This document shows, in pieces, positions 50,866 to 58,636 of a DNA stretch of 64,000 nucleotides. Origin of the DNA: BJHQ01 sp964654285 (GTDB lineage: Bacteria > Planctomycetota > UBA11346); assembly GCA_964654285.1 (NCBI GenBank), contig CAZZJC010000012.1:1-64000 (forward strand). Reading direction: 5' to 3'. Below the pieces are notes generated by a model. That model saw nothing but the letters and a program-made list of their open reading frames with translations, ran no database searches and was not told the DNA's origin. The position numbers and the translations under genes were made by a program. Positions within the stretch are counted from its first letter, which is position 1. The number at the start of each line of letters is the position of its first letter.

Positions 50866-51885
50866 ATGGGCCGGCCCGTCGTCGCAGTGATCGGTGCCGG
50901 CGCGATCGGGCAGTTCTACGGTGCCCGCCTGGTGCGCGGCGGGGCCGAGGTCCGCTTCCTGCTGCGCCGGGATTTCGCTGCGGTTTCGCGATGCGGCCTG
51001 GTGGTGCGCCAGACCGCTACCACGCAGATCGAGGGCAGTGCCCACGAGGCCGAACTGCGCTTCGCCCCCGACCGCTTCCGCGCCTGCCGGACGCCCGCCG
51101 AATGCGCCGCCGGGGCGCCGGTCGACTGGGTGCTGCTCGCGCTCAAGACCACCGCGTTTGCCGACCCGGCTGGGCTTGCCGACACGGCCGCGCTCCTCCG
51201 GCCGCTGCTCGCCGCGACCACCCGGGTCGTGGTCATGTGCAATGGCCTCGGCGTCGAGGAAGCGCTCGCCAGGCGGCTCGGTGCGGAACGCCTGCTCGGC
51301 ATGCTCTGCTTCGTCTGCGTGAACCGGCGCGACGATGGCGTCATCGAGCATCTCGGCCATGGCCGGGTCGGGGTGGGCAGCCTCACCGGCGACCGGGCCG
51401 CCGGCGAGGCCCTCACCGGGCTATGCTCGCTCGGCGGCATCCAGTGCGACCATTTCCCATCCCTGCTCGAGGCGCGTTGGCGCAAGCTGGTCTGGAACGT
51501 GCCGTTCAACGGCCTGTGCGTCGTCCACGATTGCGGCACCGACACCGTGCTGGCCGACCCGGGGCTCAGGCGCCGCGCGCGGGTCTTGATGGAGGAAGTC
51601 GTCACCGCCGGCAATGCGGAGCTGGTGGCGCGGGGCGAACCCGGCCGCATCGAACCCGCCTGGATCGACGAGCAGTTCCGCCGCACCGCGCTGATGGCGG
51701 ATTACCTGCCGAGCACGCTGATCGACGTGCGCGCCGGTCGCGACATCGAACTCGATGCGATGTTCCGCGAGCCGCTGGCGCGCGCCCAGGGGTGCGGCAT
51801 CCCGGTGCCCGAACTCGCCGCGCTGACCTCCGAACTGGCGCACCGGGCCGCCAGGACCGCCCGCACCGCACGACCCGAAGCATGA
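50866..51885 (+). CDS. panE: 2-dehydropantoate 2-reductase (ketopantoate reductase family)
   Basis: A 339-residue NADPH-dependent reductase forming pantoate for coenzyme A. The Rossmann start is VVAVIGAGAIGQFYGARLVR. The family segments DWVLLALKTTAFAD, CNGLGVEEAL and the catalytic-lysine region LLEARWRKLVWNVPFNGLCV are present, as is the C-terminal PSTLIDVRAGRDIELDAMF. ATG 50866 is preceded by an open but non-homologous stretch. Some paralogues act on other 2-keto acids, so the exact substrate is not certain. Divergent from nadB. Confidence 0.87.
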   Translation: MGRPVVAVIGAGAIGQFYGARLVRGGAEVRFLLRRDFAAVSRCGLVVRQTATTQIEGSAHEAELRFAPDRFRACRTPAECAAGAPVDWVLLALKTTAFADPAGLADTAALLRPLLAATTRVVVMCNGLGVEEALARRLGAERLLGMLCFVCVNRRDDGVIEHLGHGRVGVGSLTGDRAAGEALTGLCSLGGIQCDHFPSLLEARWRKLVWNVPFNGLCVVHDCGTDTVLADPGLRRRARVLMEEVVTAGNAELVARGEPGRIEPAWIDEQFRRTALMADYLPSTLIDVRAGRDIELDAMFREPLARAQGCGIPVPELAALTSELAHRAARTARTARPEA

Positions 51886-51909
51886 CGACGCCATGACGCC
51901 GGCATGATG
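51881..51909 (+). promoter_or_regulatory. triple 7-mer box with 11-bp period
   Basis: catgacg-acgc-catgacg-ccgg-catgatg: three near-identical heptamers each separated by four bases. This is the layout of PhoB/OmpR-type boxes (7 bp + 4 bp). It ends 56 bases upstream of the response-regulator start and overlaps the panE stop codon. It is probably the binding site of that regulator, making it self-controlled. Confidence 0.6.
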
Positions 51910-51965
51910 GGGCACGTTCCTCGCCACGGATTGCGCCGGCCGTCCTATGCCGACAACTCGTCGCC

Positions 51966-52640
51966 ATGCGCCTGCTCCTGATCGAAGACAACGACGAACT
52001 GCGCGCCTCCCTGGCCCGGGGTCTTGGCTCGGTGGGCTATGCCGTGGACACCGCCGCCGACGGGGCGGCCGGCTGGCAGGCGGCGGCGGCGGCGGAGCAC
52101 GACCTGATCATCCTCGACCGCATGCTGCCGCATCTCGACGGGCTGGAGGTCCTGCGCCGGCTGCGCCGATCCGGATCCACCGTGCCGGTGCTGCTGCTCA
52201 CCGCCCGCGACACGGTGCAGGACCGGGTCGAGGGCCTCGATGCCGGCGCCGATGATTATCTGGTCAAGCCCTTCGCGGTGGCGGAACTGCTGGCGCGCAT
52301 CCGCGCCCTGGGGCGGCGCGGCGCGCACCGCCCTGATCCGGTGATCACGGTCGACGACCTGGAGGTCGACACCGTGGCGCGCACGGTGCGCCGCGCCGGC
52401 CGGCGCATCGATCTCACGCCCAAGGAATACGCGGTGCTGGAGCACCTCATCCTGCGCGCCGGCGCGGTGGTGACCCGGATGGAGCTGGTCGATCAGGTCT
52501 ACGCCGGCGAGACGGCCGGCACCAGCAACATCGTCGATGCGCTCATCGCCCGGCTGCGCCGCAAGCTGCATCCGCCGGGATCGCTGCCGATCATCCACAC
52601 CCGGCGCGGCTTCGGCTACGAGTGCTCGGTGGAACGCTGA
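51966..52640 (+). CDS. OmpR/PhoB-family response regulator
   Basis: A 224-residue DNA-binding response regulator. The receiver domain has the acidic pocket E7-D8, the phospho-acceptor D51 (IILDRMLP), T79 (LLLTARD) and K101 (LVKPFA). The winged-helix output domain (about 127-222) ends in the typical GTSNIVDALIARLRRKLHPP and RRGFGYECS. Its stop overlaps the sensor kinase start (TGATG). The 11-bp-period repeat upstream suits this family. Downstream co-orientation with macAB-like genes suggests that it controls an export pump. Confidence 0.93.
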   Translation: MRLLLIEDNDELRASLARGLGSVGYAVDTAADGAAGWQAAAAAEHDLIILDRMLPHLDGLEVLRRLRRSGSTVPVLLLTARDTVQDRVEGLDAGADDYLVKPFAVAELLARIRALGRRGAHRPDPVITVDDLEVDTVARTVRRAGRRIDLTPKEYAVLEHLILRAGAVVTRMELVDQVYAGETAGTSNIVDALIARLRRKLHPPGSLPIIHTRRGFGYECSVER

Positions 52641-54085
52641 TGGCCAGCCTGCGCCGGCGCATCGGAGTGGGCGTGGTCGGCATCACCTCGGGCGTGGTGC
52701 TGGTGGCGGCGGTCGGCATCCGCTTCGCGAGCCAGGCGGTCCTGGTCGGCGATGTCGATCGCGAACTGGAGGAGCGCAGCGAACGCATCCGGCGGCTGGA
52801 CGCCCTTCCCCGTCCCCCCGATGCGCAGCGCCGCCGGCTGCCGGCGGATCCGCGCCTGGACGGCCGCCGGGTCTGGCAGGTGTTCGCCCTTTCCGACGGC
52901 AGGGAACTGGCGCGCTCGTCCTCGCTGGAGGCCGGTGCGGACCTGCGGTCGCCTGCCGCGGCGCTGGATGCCCCCAGGACCATCGTCCTCGGCGATGGTC
53001 GCGCGGTGCGCCTGCTGGCCTTGCGGACCGCTAACCTGCCGCCATTCGCCGAATCAGCGCAGGATGCGGCCGAACCAGCCCTGCCGGCGGTCGCCGCTCC
53101 GGCCGCGCCGCGCTTCCTGGTCATCACCGGGATCGATCTGGCCCAGGTCGAAGGCGAGCTCGGGCGGATGACCTGGATGCTGGCGACGCTGTGGGTGGCG
53201 GCGACCGGTCTCGCCCTGGTGGCGGTGCGGTTCCTCGCCGGCGCGATCATGCAGCCGGTGCACGCGGTCGGCATGGCGATCGATCGGATCGGTCCAGACG
53301 ATCTTGCCGCCCGGCTGGCGGTGCCGGGCTGCCCCGAGGAGGTGCTCGGCATGGTGGAGCGCCTGAACGGCCTGCTCAGCCGCCTGGAGCAGGCCTTCCA
53401 GCGCGAGCAGGCGACCATCGCCAACATCGCGCATGAACTGCGCACGCCGGTGGCCACCCTGCGTTCCGAGATCGAGTTCCGCCTGCTGGCAACCAGGGAT
53501 CCCGACGAGATCGCAGTGCTGCGCGGCAATCTCACCACCGTCCAGCGCATGCAGGCGATGGTCACGAACCTGCTGCTGCTCGCCCGGCTGGAGGCCGAAC
53601 GCGAACCGCTGGAGGTGGTCGAGACCGATGTCGTCGAACTTATCCAGACCTGCATCGCCTCCTGGGACGACCGCACGCTGGCGCGAGGGCAGGACATCGT
53701 GGTCGCGGCCCCGGACCGGTTGGCGCTCCGGACCTCGCCGGTGCACCTCCGCCTGATCATCGACAATCTGCTGGGAAACGCGGTCGCACACGGCACGACC
53801 GGCGGCGAGATCCGGCTCGCGGTTTCGCCGCAGGACGGGAAGGTTCGGCTGACCCTCGCGAATCCCTGCACGGCCGACCTGGATGCCGGCCGGCTCGGCC
53901 AGGCCTTCCATCGCGGCGACCGGGCGCGCCAGGGCAGCGACCACAGCGGACTGGGCCTGGCGCTCAGCCGGAGGCTGGCGTCGCTGCTCGGGGGCGACCT
54001 GTCGCTGCAGGCCATCGGCGGGGTGTTCACGGCCAACCTGATCCTGCCACCGCAGCCGCCTGCGCGGCGGCGTCCGCCAACCTGA
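52640..54085 (+). CDS. sensor histidine kinase
   Basis: A 481-residue inner-membrane kinase. TM1 is near residues 8-30 and TM2 near 178-203, enclosing a periplasmic sensor of about 145 residues with no recognised fold. HAMP follows (about 203-255), then the H-box NIAHELRTPVATL with H265. The ATPase domain has the N box (IIDNLLGNAVAHGT) and G box (HSGLGLALSRRLASLLGG). ATG 52640 overlaps the regulator stop. It is the partner of the upstream regulator; the signal is unknown. Confidence 0.93.
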   Translation: MASLRRRIGVGVVGITSGVVLVAAVGIRFASQAVLVGDVDRELEERSERIRRLDALPRPPDAQRRRLPADPRLDGRRVWQVFALSDGRELARSSSLEAGADLRSPAAALDAPRTIVLGDGRAVRLLALRTANLPPFAESAQDAAEPALPAVAAPAAPRFLVITGIDLAQVEGELGRMTWMLATLWVAATGLALVAVRFLAGAIMQPVHAVGMAIDRIGPDDLAARLAVPGCPEEVLGMVERLNGLLSRLEQAFQREQATIANIAHELRTPVATLRSEIEFRLLATRDPDEIAVLRGNLTTVQRMQAMVTNLLLLARLEAEREPLEVVETDVVELIQTCIASWDDRTLARGQDIVVAAPDRLALRTSPVHLRLIIDNLLGNAVAHGTTGGEIRLAVSPQDGKVRLTLANPCTADLDAGRLGQAFHRGDRARQGSDHSGLGLALSRRLASLLGGDLSLQAIGGVFTANLILPPQPPARRRPPT

Positions 54086-54092
54086 GGTCTGC

Positions 54093-55400
54093 ATGCGTGC
54101 CAAGTCCATGATCATCATCGCCGCCGCTGCGGGCATCGTCGCCGCCGGCGGCATTTCCGCATGGCTCTCCCTGCGCCGGCCGACGCCTATCCGCTATGAG
54201 ACAGCCGTCGTCGATCGCGGCCGCATCGTCGCCAAGGCCACCGCCACCGGCACCTTGTCGGCGGTGGTCACGGTGCAGGTCGGCAGCCAGGTTTCCGGCC
54301 GCATCGCGGAACTGCTAGTGGATTTCAACTCGACGGTGAAGAAGGGCCAGGTGCTGGCGCGCATCGACGCGCAGCTCTTCGAGGCCGCGCTGGAGCAGGC
54401 CCAGGCCAGCCTGGCGGTGGCCGAGGGCAACCTCGCCAAGGCCAAGGTGGTCGCCGACGAATCTGCGCGCCAGGCCAGGCGGCTGGCGCAGCTGGTGGCC
54501 GAACACATCGCCAACCAGTCCGATGTCGAGGCGGCCCAGGCCGCCGCCGAGGCCGACCGCGCCGCGGTCGCCGTGGCCGCCGGCAGCCGCGCCCAGGCGT
54601 TGGCGACGGTGAAGCAGGCGACGATCAACCTCGGCTACACCACCATCACCTCGCCGGTCGACGGCATGGTCATCTCGCGCAGCGTCGATGTCGGGCAGAC
54701 CGTGGCCGCATCGCTGCAGGCCCCGACCCTGTTCACCATCGCCGAGGATCTGCGCAAGATGCAGGTCGACACCAGCGTCGCCGAAAGCGATGTCGGCCGG
54801 TTGAAGGAAGGCATGGCGGTGACCTTCACCGTGGACGCCTGGCCGGGCGAGCGTTTTCCCGGTGCCGTGCGCCAGGTGCGGTACGCGTCCCAGACGGTGC
54901 AGAACGTGGTCACCTACGATGCGGTCGTCGATGTCGAAAACCCGGCGTTGAAGCTGCGGCCCGGCATGACCGCCAACGTGGCCTTCGTCTACGCCGAGAA
55001 GGATGCGGCCCTGCGCCTGCCCAACGCGGCGCTGCGCTACCGGCCACCGCAATCGGCCGCCGCTGGTCCTGGCGCGGGCGCTGACCGGGCCGGCCCGCCG
55101 CCCGCCGGCGGCCAGGGTCGTGGCGAAGGCGCCCGGGCCGATGGCGGCCGCGCTGAAGCAGGCTCGGCCGGTGCACGCGGCCCGCGACCCGCCGACCGGC
55201 GTTCGGTCTGGGTGCTGCGCAACGACCAGCCGGTGAAGGTGCCGGTGCGGATCGGCATCACCGACGGTTCCTTCTCCGAAATCGTCGAAGGCGCACTCAC
55301 GGAGGGCGATGCGCTGATCGTCGATGCGATCGGGGCGCCGGCATCCACCAGCGCCCAATCGGGTCCACCCGGTCCGATGGGCGGACGGCGGATGTTCTGA
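54093..55400 (+). CDS. MacA-like periplasmic adaptor (membrane fusion protein)
   Basis: A 435-residue RND/MacA-type adaptor anchored by an N-terminal hydrophobic segment (MIIIAAAAGIVAAGGISAWL). The lipoyl halves are VTVQVGSQVSGRIAELLVDF and NLGYTTITSPVDGMVISRSV, separated by an alpha-helical hairpin (about 90-180). The beta-barrel domain holds RLKEGMAVTFTVDAWPGERF. Between the barrel and the last domain sits a low-complexity insert of about 50 residues rich in Gly, Ala, Arg and Pro. Seven bases after the kinase gene and one before the ATPase gene, it belongs to one operon with them. No outer-membrane TolC partner is visible. Confidence 0.9.
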   Translation: MRAKSMIIIAAAAGIVAAGGISAWLSLRRPTPIRYETAVVDRGRIVAKATATGTLSAVVTVQVGSQVSGRIAELLVDFNSTVKKGQVLARIDAQLFEAALEQAQASLAVAEGNLAKAKVVADESARQARRLAQLVAEHIANQSDVEAAQAAAEADRAAVAVAAGSRAQALATVKQATINLGYTTITSPVDGMVISRSVDVGQTVAASLQAPTLFTIAEDLRKMQVDTSVAESDVGRLKEGMAVTFTVDAWPGERFPGAVRQVRYASQTVQNVVTYDAVVDVENPALKLRPGMTANVAFVYAEKDAALRLPNAALRYRPPQSAAAGPGAGADRAGPPPAGGQGRGEGARADGGRAEAGSAGARGPRPADRRSVWVLRNDQPVKVPVRIGITDGSFSEIVEGALTEGDALIVDAIGAPASTSAQSGPPGPMGGRRMF

Positions 55401-55401
55401 C

Positions 55402-56163
55402 ATGGCCGATCCGCTCATCCGCCTGGCCTCGCTCGCCAAGGTCTACCACATGGGAGATGTCGACGTGCATGCCCTGCGCGGCGTCAGCCTCGACATCGCC
55501 GCCGGTGAATTCGTGGCGGTCATGGGCGCGTCGGGGTCGGGCAAGTCGACGCTCATGAACATCCTCGGCTGCCTCGACCGGCCGAGCAGCGGGTCGTACC
55601 GGCTTGACGGTCGCGACGTGTCCGGCCTGGACCGCAGCGAACTCGCCCTGGTGCGCAACCGCACCATCGGCTTCGTCTTCCAGAGCTTCAACCTGCTGTC
55701 GCGTACCAGCGCCCTGGAAAACGTCGAACTGCCGTTGCTCTACGCCGGCGTCGGCAGCCGCGATCGCCACGCGCGGGCGCATGAGGCCTTGCATCGGGTC
55801 GGTCTGGGCGACCGCGTCGACCACCATCCGAACCAGTTGTCGGGTGGGCAGCAGCAGCGGGTGGCGATCGCCCGTTCGCTGGTCGGCCGGCCGCGCCTGA
55901 TCCTGGCGGACGAGCCCACCGGCAACCTCGACACCCGCACCAGCGTCGAGATCATGGTGCTGTTCCAGGAACTCGGCCGCAGCGGCATCACCATCGTCCT
56001 GGTCACCCACGAGGCCGACATCGCCGAGTACGCCGCCCGCGTGATCGTGATGCGTGACGGACTGGCGCGCGAGGATCGCCGGCAGGCCCCGCGCGACGCC
56101 GCAGCGACCCTGGCGGCCTGGCCGGCGGCCACGGCGCCATCGCGAGCCGGGGCCTCCGCATGA
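55402..56163 (+). CDS. MacB-type ABC transporter ATP-binding protein
   Basis: A 253-residue ATPase of the LolD/MacB class. Walker A is GASGSGKST (42-50), the signature is LSGGQQQRVAIARSL, and Walker B is LILADEPTGNLD. The ATPase and permease are separate genes, unlike E. coli MacB, where they are fused. ATG 55402 lies one base past the adaptor stop. The stop overlaps the permease start by four bases. Substrate may be a peptide, lipoprotein or macrolide-like molecule; sequence does not say. Confidence 0.93.
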   Translation: MADPLIRLASLAKVYHMGDVDVHALRGVSLDIAAGEFVAVMGASGSGKSTLMNILGCLDRPSSGSYRLDGRDVSGLDRSELALVRNRTIGFVFQSFNLLSRTSALENVELPLLYAGVGSRDRHARAHEALHRVGLGDRVDHHPNQLSGGQQQRVAIARSLVGRPRLILADEPTGNLDTRTSVEIMVLFQELGRSGITIVLVTHEADIAEYAARVIVMRDGLAREDRRQAPRDAAATLAAWPAATAPSRAGASA

Positions 56164-57389
56164 GCCCGTTCCAGACCCTGCGCGTGGCGATCCGCGCCAT
56201 CCTGCGCAACAAGCTGCGTTCGCTGCTGACCGCGCTCGGGATCATCGTCGGGGTCGGGGTGCTGATCGCGATCTCGGCGGTGGGCGAGGGCGCGAAACAG
56301 AAGGTCTCCGAGACCTTCGCCTCGATGGGCTCCAACCTGCTCATCGTCATGTCAGGCAGCACCACCACCGGCGGATCCCGTGGCGGGTTCGGCACCATGC
56401 CGACCCTGACCTGGGACGACCTGCGCGCGATCCAGAACGAATGCACGGCCGTGCGCCGGGCCGCCCCGGTGCTGCGCCAGCGTGTTTCGGTGGTCAGCGA
56501 CGAGCAGAACTGGTCGACCGATGTGCAGGGCACCACGCCCGACTTCTTCGCCATCCGCGAATGGTCGATCGCGTCCGGGACGTTGTTCACCCTCGCTGAC
56601 TCGGAAGGTGGGACCAAGGTCGTCATCCTCGGTCGCACGGTCGCGGACAGGCTCTTCCCCGGCGTGGCCGATCCGGTCGGGGCGACGGTGCGGATCAAGA
56701 ACATCCCCTTCCAGGTGGGGGGGGTCCTGGCGACCAAGGGGCAGAATCCGATGGGTCAGGACTACGACGATGTGGTGATGGTGCCGCTCAAGGCCTTCCA
56801 GCGCTTCATCGCCGGGGGGTTCAACGCCTACCTGAGCGGCGTCATCTTCGTGAACTCCTATTCGCCCGAGACCACCATCCGCGCGAGCGAGCAGGTGCGC
56901 CGCCTGCTGCGCGAACGCCACCGCCTTGCCGATGGCGTGGATGACGATTTTTCCCTGCGCAACCTGACCGAGATCGCCGAATCGCAGGCCCAGGGCGTCG
57001 AAACGATAGCCCTGCTGCTGCGCATCACGGCGGCGGTGTCGCTCCTGGTCGGCGGCATCGGGATCATGAACATCATGCTGGTGAGCGTGACCGTACGCAC
57101 GCGCGAGATCGGCCTGCGCATGGCGGTCGGCGCCACGCCGGGGCAGATCCTGATCCAGTTCATGACCGAGGCGCTGACCTTGTCGGTGGTCGGTGGAGTG
57201 ATCGGGATCGCCCTGGGCGTCGGGTCCACCCTCCTGATCGCACGCTTCACCGGTTGGACGCCGCTCATCCGTCCCGAGATCACCTTCATCGCCGTCGGGG
57301 TCAGCGCCGGGGTCGGCCTGGTGTTCGGCATCTATCCCGCCTACCGCGCCTCGCGCCTCGATCCGATCGACGCCCTGCGCTACGAGTGA
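56160..57389 (+). CDS. MacB/FtsX-family ABC transporter permease
   Basis: A 409-residue permease with the MacB topology. TM1 near residues 17-40 follows RVAIRAILRNKLRSLLTALG. A periplasmic domain of about 240 residues comes next, then three C-terminal helices including LLVGGIGIMNIMLVSVTVRT and REIGLRMAVGATPGQILIQF. The end PAYRASRLDPIDALRYE is diagnostic of the family. It completes the adaptor-ATPase-permease set behind the two-component system. Confidence 0.92.
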   Translation: MSPFQTLRVAIRAILRNKLRSLLTALGIIVGVGVLIAISAVGEGAKQKVSETFASMGSNLLIVMSGSTTTGGSRGGFGTMPTLTWDDLRAIQNECTAVRRAAPVLRQRVSVVSDEQNWSTDVQGTTPDFFAIREWSIASGTLFTLADSEGGTKVVILGRTVADRLFPGVADPVGATVRIKNIPFQVGGVLATKGQNPMGQDYDDVVMVPLKAFQRFIAGGFNAYLSGVIFVNSYSPETTIRASEQVRRLLRERHRLADGVDDDFSLRNLTEIAESQAQGVETIALLLRITAAVSLLVGGIGIMNIMLVSVTVRTREIGLRMAVGATPGQILIQFMTEALTLSVVGGVIGIALGVGSTLLIARFTGWTPLIRPEITFIAVGVSAGVGLVFGIYPAYRASRLDPIDALRYE

Positions 57390-57463
57390 CCAGCGGAAGC
57401 GCCGCGCGCCGAGCTACCGGCCATCCCGCTCTTGCGATCCGGGCGGATTCGCACAATCCGGCC

Positions 57464-58003
57464 ATGCCATCCCTCGCCTGGGGCGACCGCTACGTCAGCG
57501 GCAACCCGACCATCGATCGCCAGCACCGTCTGCTCTTCGATGCCTTCGACGCCCTGACCCAGGCCTGCGCCGCCGGCACCAATCCGGCAGCGATAGGCCA
57601 TTTCATCGACATCTGCCGCGACCACATCCTGACCCACTTCAACGACGAAGAGGCCGAGATGGAGCGCATCGGCTATCCCGCCGCCAAGCTGGAACAGCAC
57701 CGCAAGGCGCATGAGCAGGTCGCCGAGGCCGTGCTCGCCCTGGTCGTGGCGCAGAACAACGGCGACATCGTCACCGCCGGCCAGGCCCTGCACGCCGCCG
57801 ACCTGATGGTCGAGCACATCAAGCGCGAGGACGCGGCCTTCATCACCGTCGCCCGCGCGGCGTGGACGAAGCCGCAGGCCCCGGTCAAGCCCGCAAAAAG
57901 CGCGGCTAAGCCGGTTGGGAAGCCCGTTGAGAAACCCGCCAAGGATGCCAAGAAACCGGCCCGGGTAGCGAAAACCAGCCCGGCGAAATCCCGCAAGCGC
58001 TGA
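57464..58003 (+). CDS. bacteriohemerythrin with basic C-terminal tail
   Basis: A 179-residue O2-binding diiron protein. The complete ligand set is present: H21 (DRQHRLLFD), H58 and E62 (HFNDEE), H79 and H83 (HRKAHE), H118 and D123 (HIKRED). After the hemerythrin domain (1-135) comes a tail of about 45 residues made of Lys, Pro, Ala and Val repeats (PVKPAKSAAKPVGKPVEKP), resembling histone H1-like or nucleic-acid-binding tails. ATG 57464 gives the family start PSLAWGDRYVSGNPTIDRQH. Bacteriohemerythrins buffer or deliver oxygen; the tail suggests localisation to DNA, RNA or membranes. Stands alone after the MacB-like permease gene. Confidence 0.92.
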   Translation: MPSLAWGDRYVSGNPTIDRQHRLLFDAFDALTQACAAGTNPAAIGHFIDICRDHILTHFNDEEAEMERIGYPAAKLEQHRKAHEQVAEAVLALVVAQNNGDIVTAGQALHAADLMVEHIKREDAAFITVARAAWTKPQAPVKPAKSAAKPVGKPVEKPAKDAKKPARVAKTSPAKSRKR

Positions 58004-58058
58004 ACGGATTCCATCCGACGCCAATCCAACCTTCTATCCGCCAAGAGAGGCTTGCGTC

Positions 58059-58244
58059 ATGACCATCAAGGAATCCGTGGAGAAGATCATCCACGCTCTG
58101 CCAGATGATGCGACTCTGGAAGACATCAACTACCACATCTATGTCTTCGAGAAGATCCAGCAGGCGAAAGAATCGGAACGGGAGCATGGCCTGGTTTCGG
58201 ACCAGGAGGCCAAGGAGCGGATCCGGCGATGCCTGGCGCAGTGA
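58059..58244 (+). CDS. antitoxin of ParE-type module
   Basis: A 61-residue protein resembling small antitoxins found next to ParE/RelE toxins (ESVEKIIHALPDDATLEDIN, YHIYVFEKIQQAKESE, then a C-terminal EAKERIRRCL helix). It has a good ribosome site (AGAGAGG) ten bases before ATG 58059. It overlaps the toxin gene by 16 bases. The family call rests on pairing and overall form rather than on a strong motif. Confidence 0.78.
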   Translation: MTIKESVEKIIHALPDDATLEDINYHIYVFEKIQQAKESEREHGLVSDQEAKERIRRCLAQ

Positions 58245-58543
58245 AATGGACCGAAGCGGCCATCCAGGATGTGCAAAACTGGGTGGGTTGGATCAGGCGT
58301 GATTCGGAATTCCAGGCGGGGAGGGTGGCGACCGCAGTCCTTGAACTGGTCGACGACATCGCTCGGCATCCCCTTACCGGGCATATCGTGCCGGAATTGA
58401 AAGACGAAACCATGCGCTTCAAGATCATCTATGCGCGGCGATTGGTATACGAGGTCCGTGGCGAAGCCATCATCATCAAGCGAATCATCAGCTGCCGCAT
58501 GGATTTTATGCGGGAATTCCAACCCGATCGCCAGGACGCCTGA
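58229..58543 (+). CDS. ParE/RelE-superfamily toxin
   Basis: A 104-residue toxin of the ParE/RelE fold. VKWTEAAIQDVQNWVGWIRR is the N-terminal helix pair, followed by LVDDIARHPLTGHIVPEL, RFKIIYARRLVYEVRGEAII and the closing IKRIISCRMDF strand. ParE members poison gyrase while RelE members cleave mRNA; the catalytic type cannot be settled here. The start lies inside the antitoxin gene. Confidence 0.85.
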   Translation: MPGAVKWTEAAIQDVQNWVGWIRRDSEFQAGRVATAVLELVDDIARHPLTGHIVPELKDETMRFKIIYARRLVYEVRGEAIIIKRIISCRMDFMREFQPDRQDA

Positions 58544-58636
58544 CGCTGCAAACCGCTTTGATGGATGCGATGGATGCCCGTGTCGCCCAGGCCCGGCCAT
58601 TGCGGCGCGGGGTGGGTTCCTACCCTCCCCGCCGCC

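Noticed and set aside
55402..57389. Fused MacB like that of E. coli
   Set aside because: The ATPase stops at 56163 and the permease starts at 56160 in another frame. They are two genes, not a fusion, and no frameshift is implied because the overlap is a clean ATGA.
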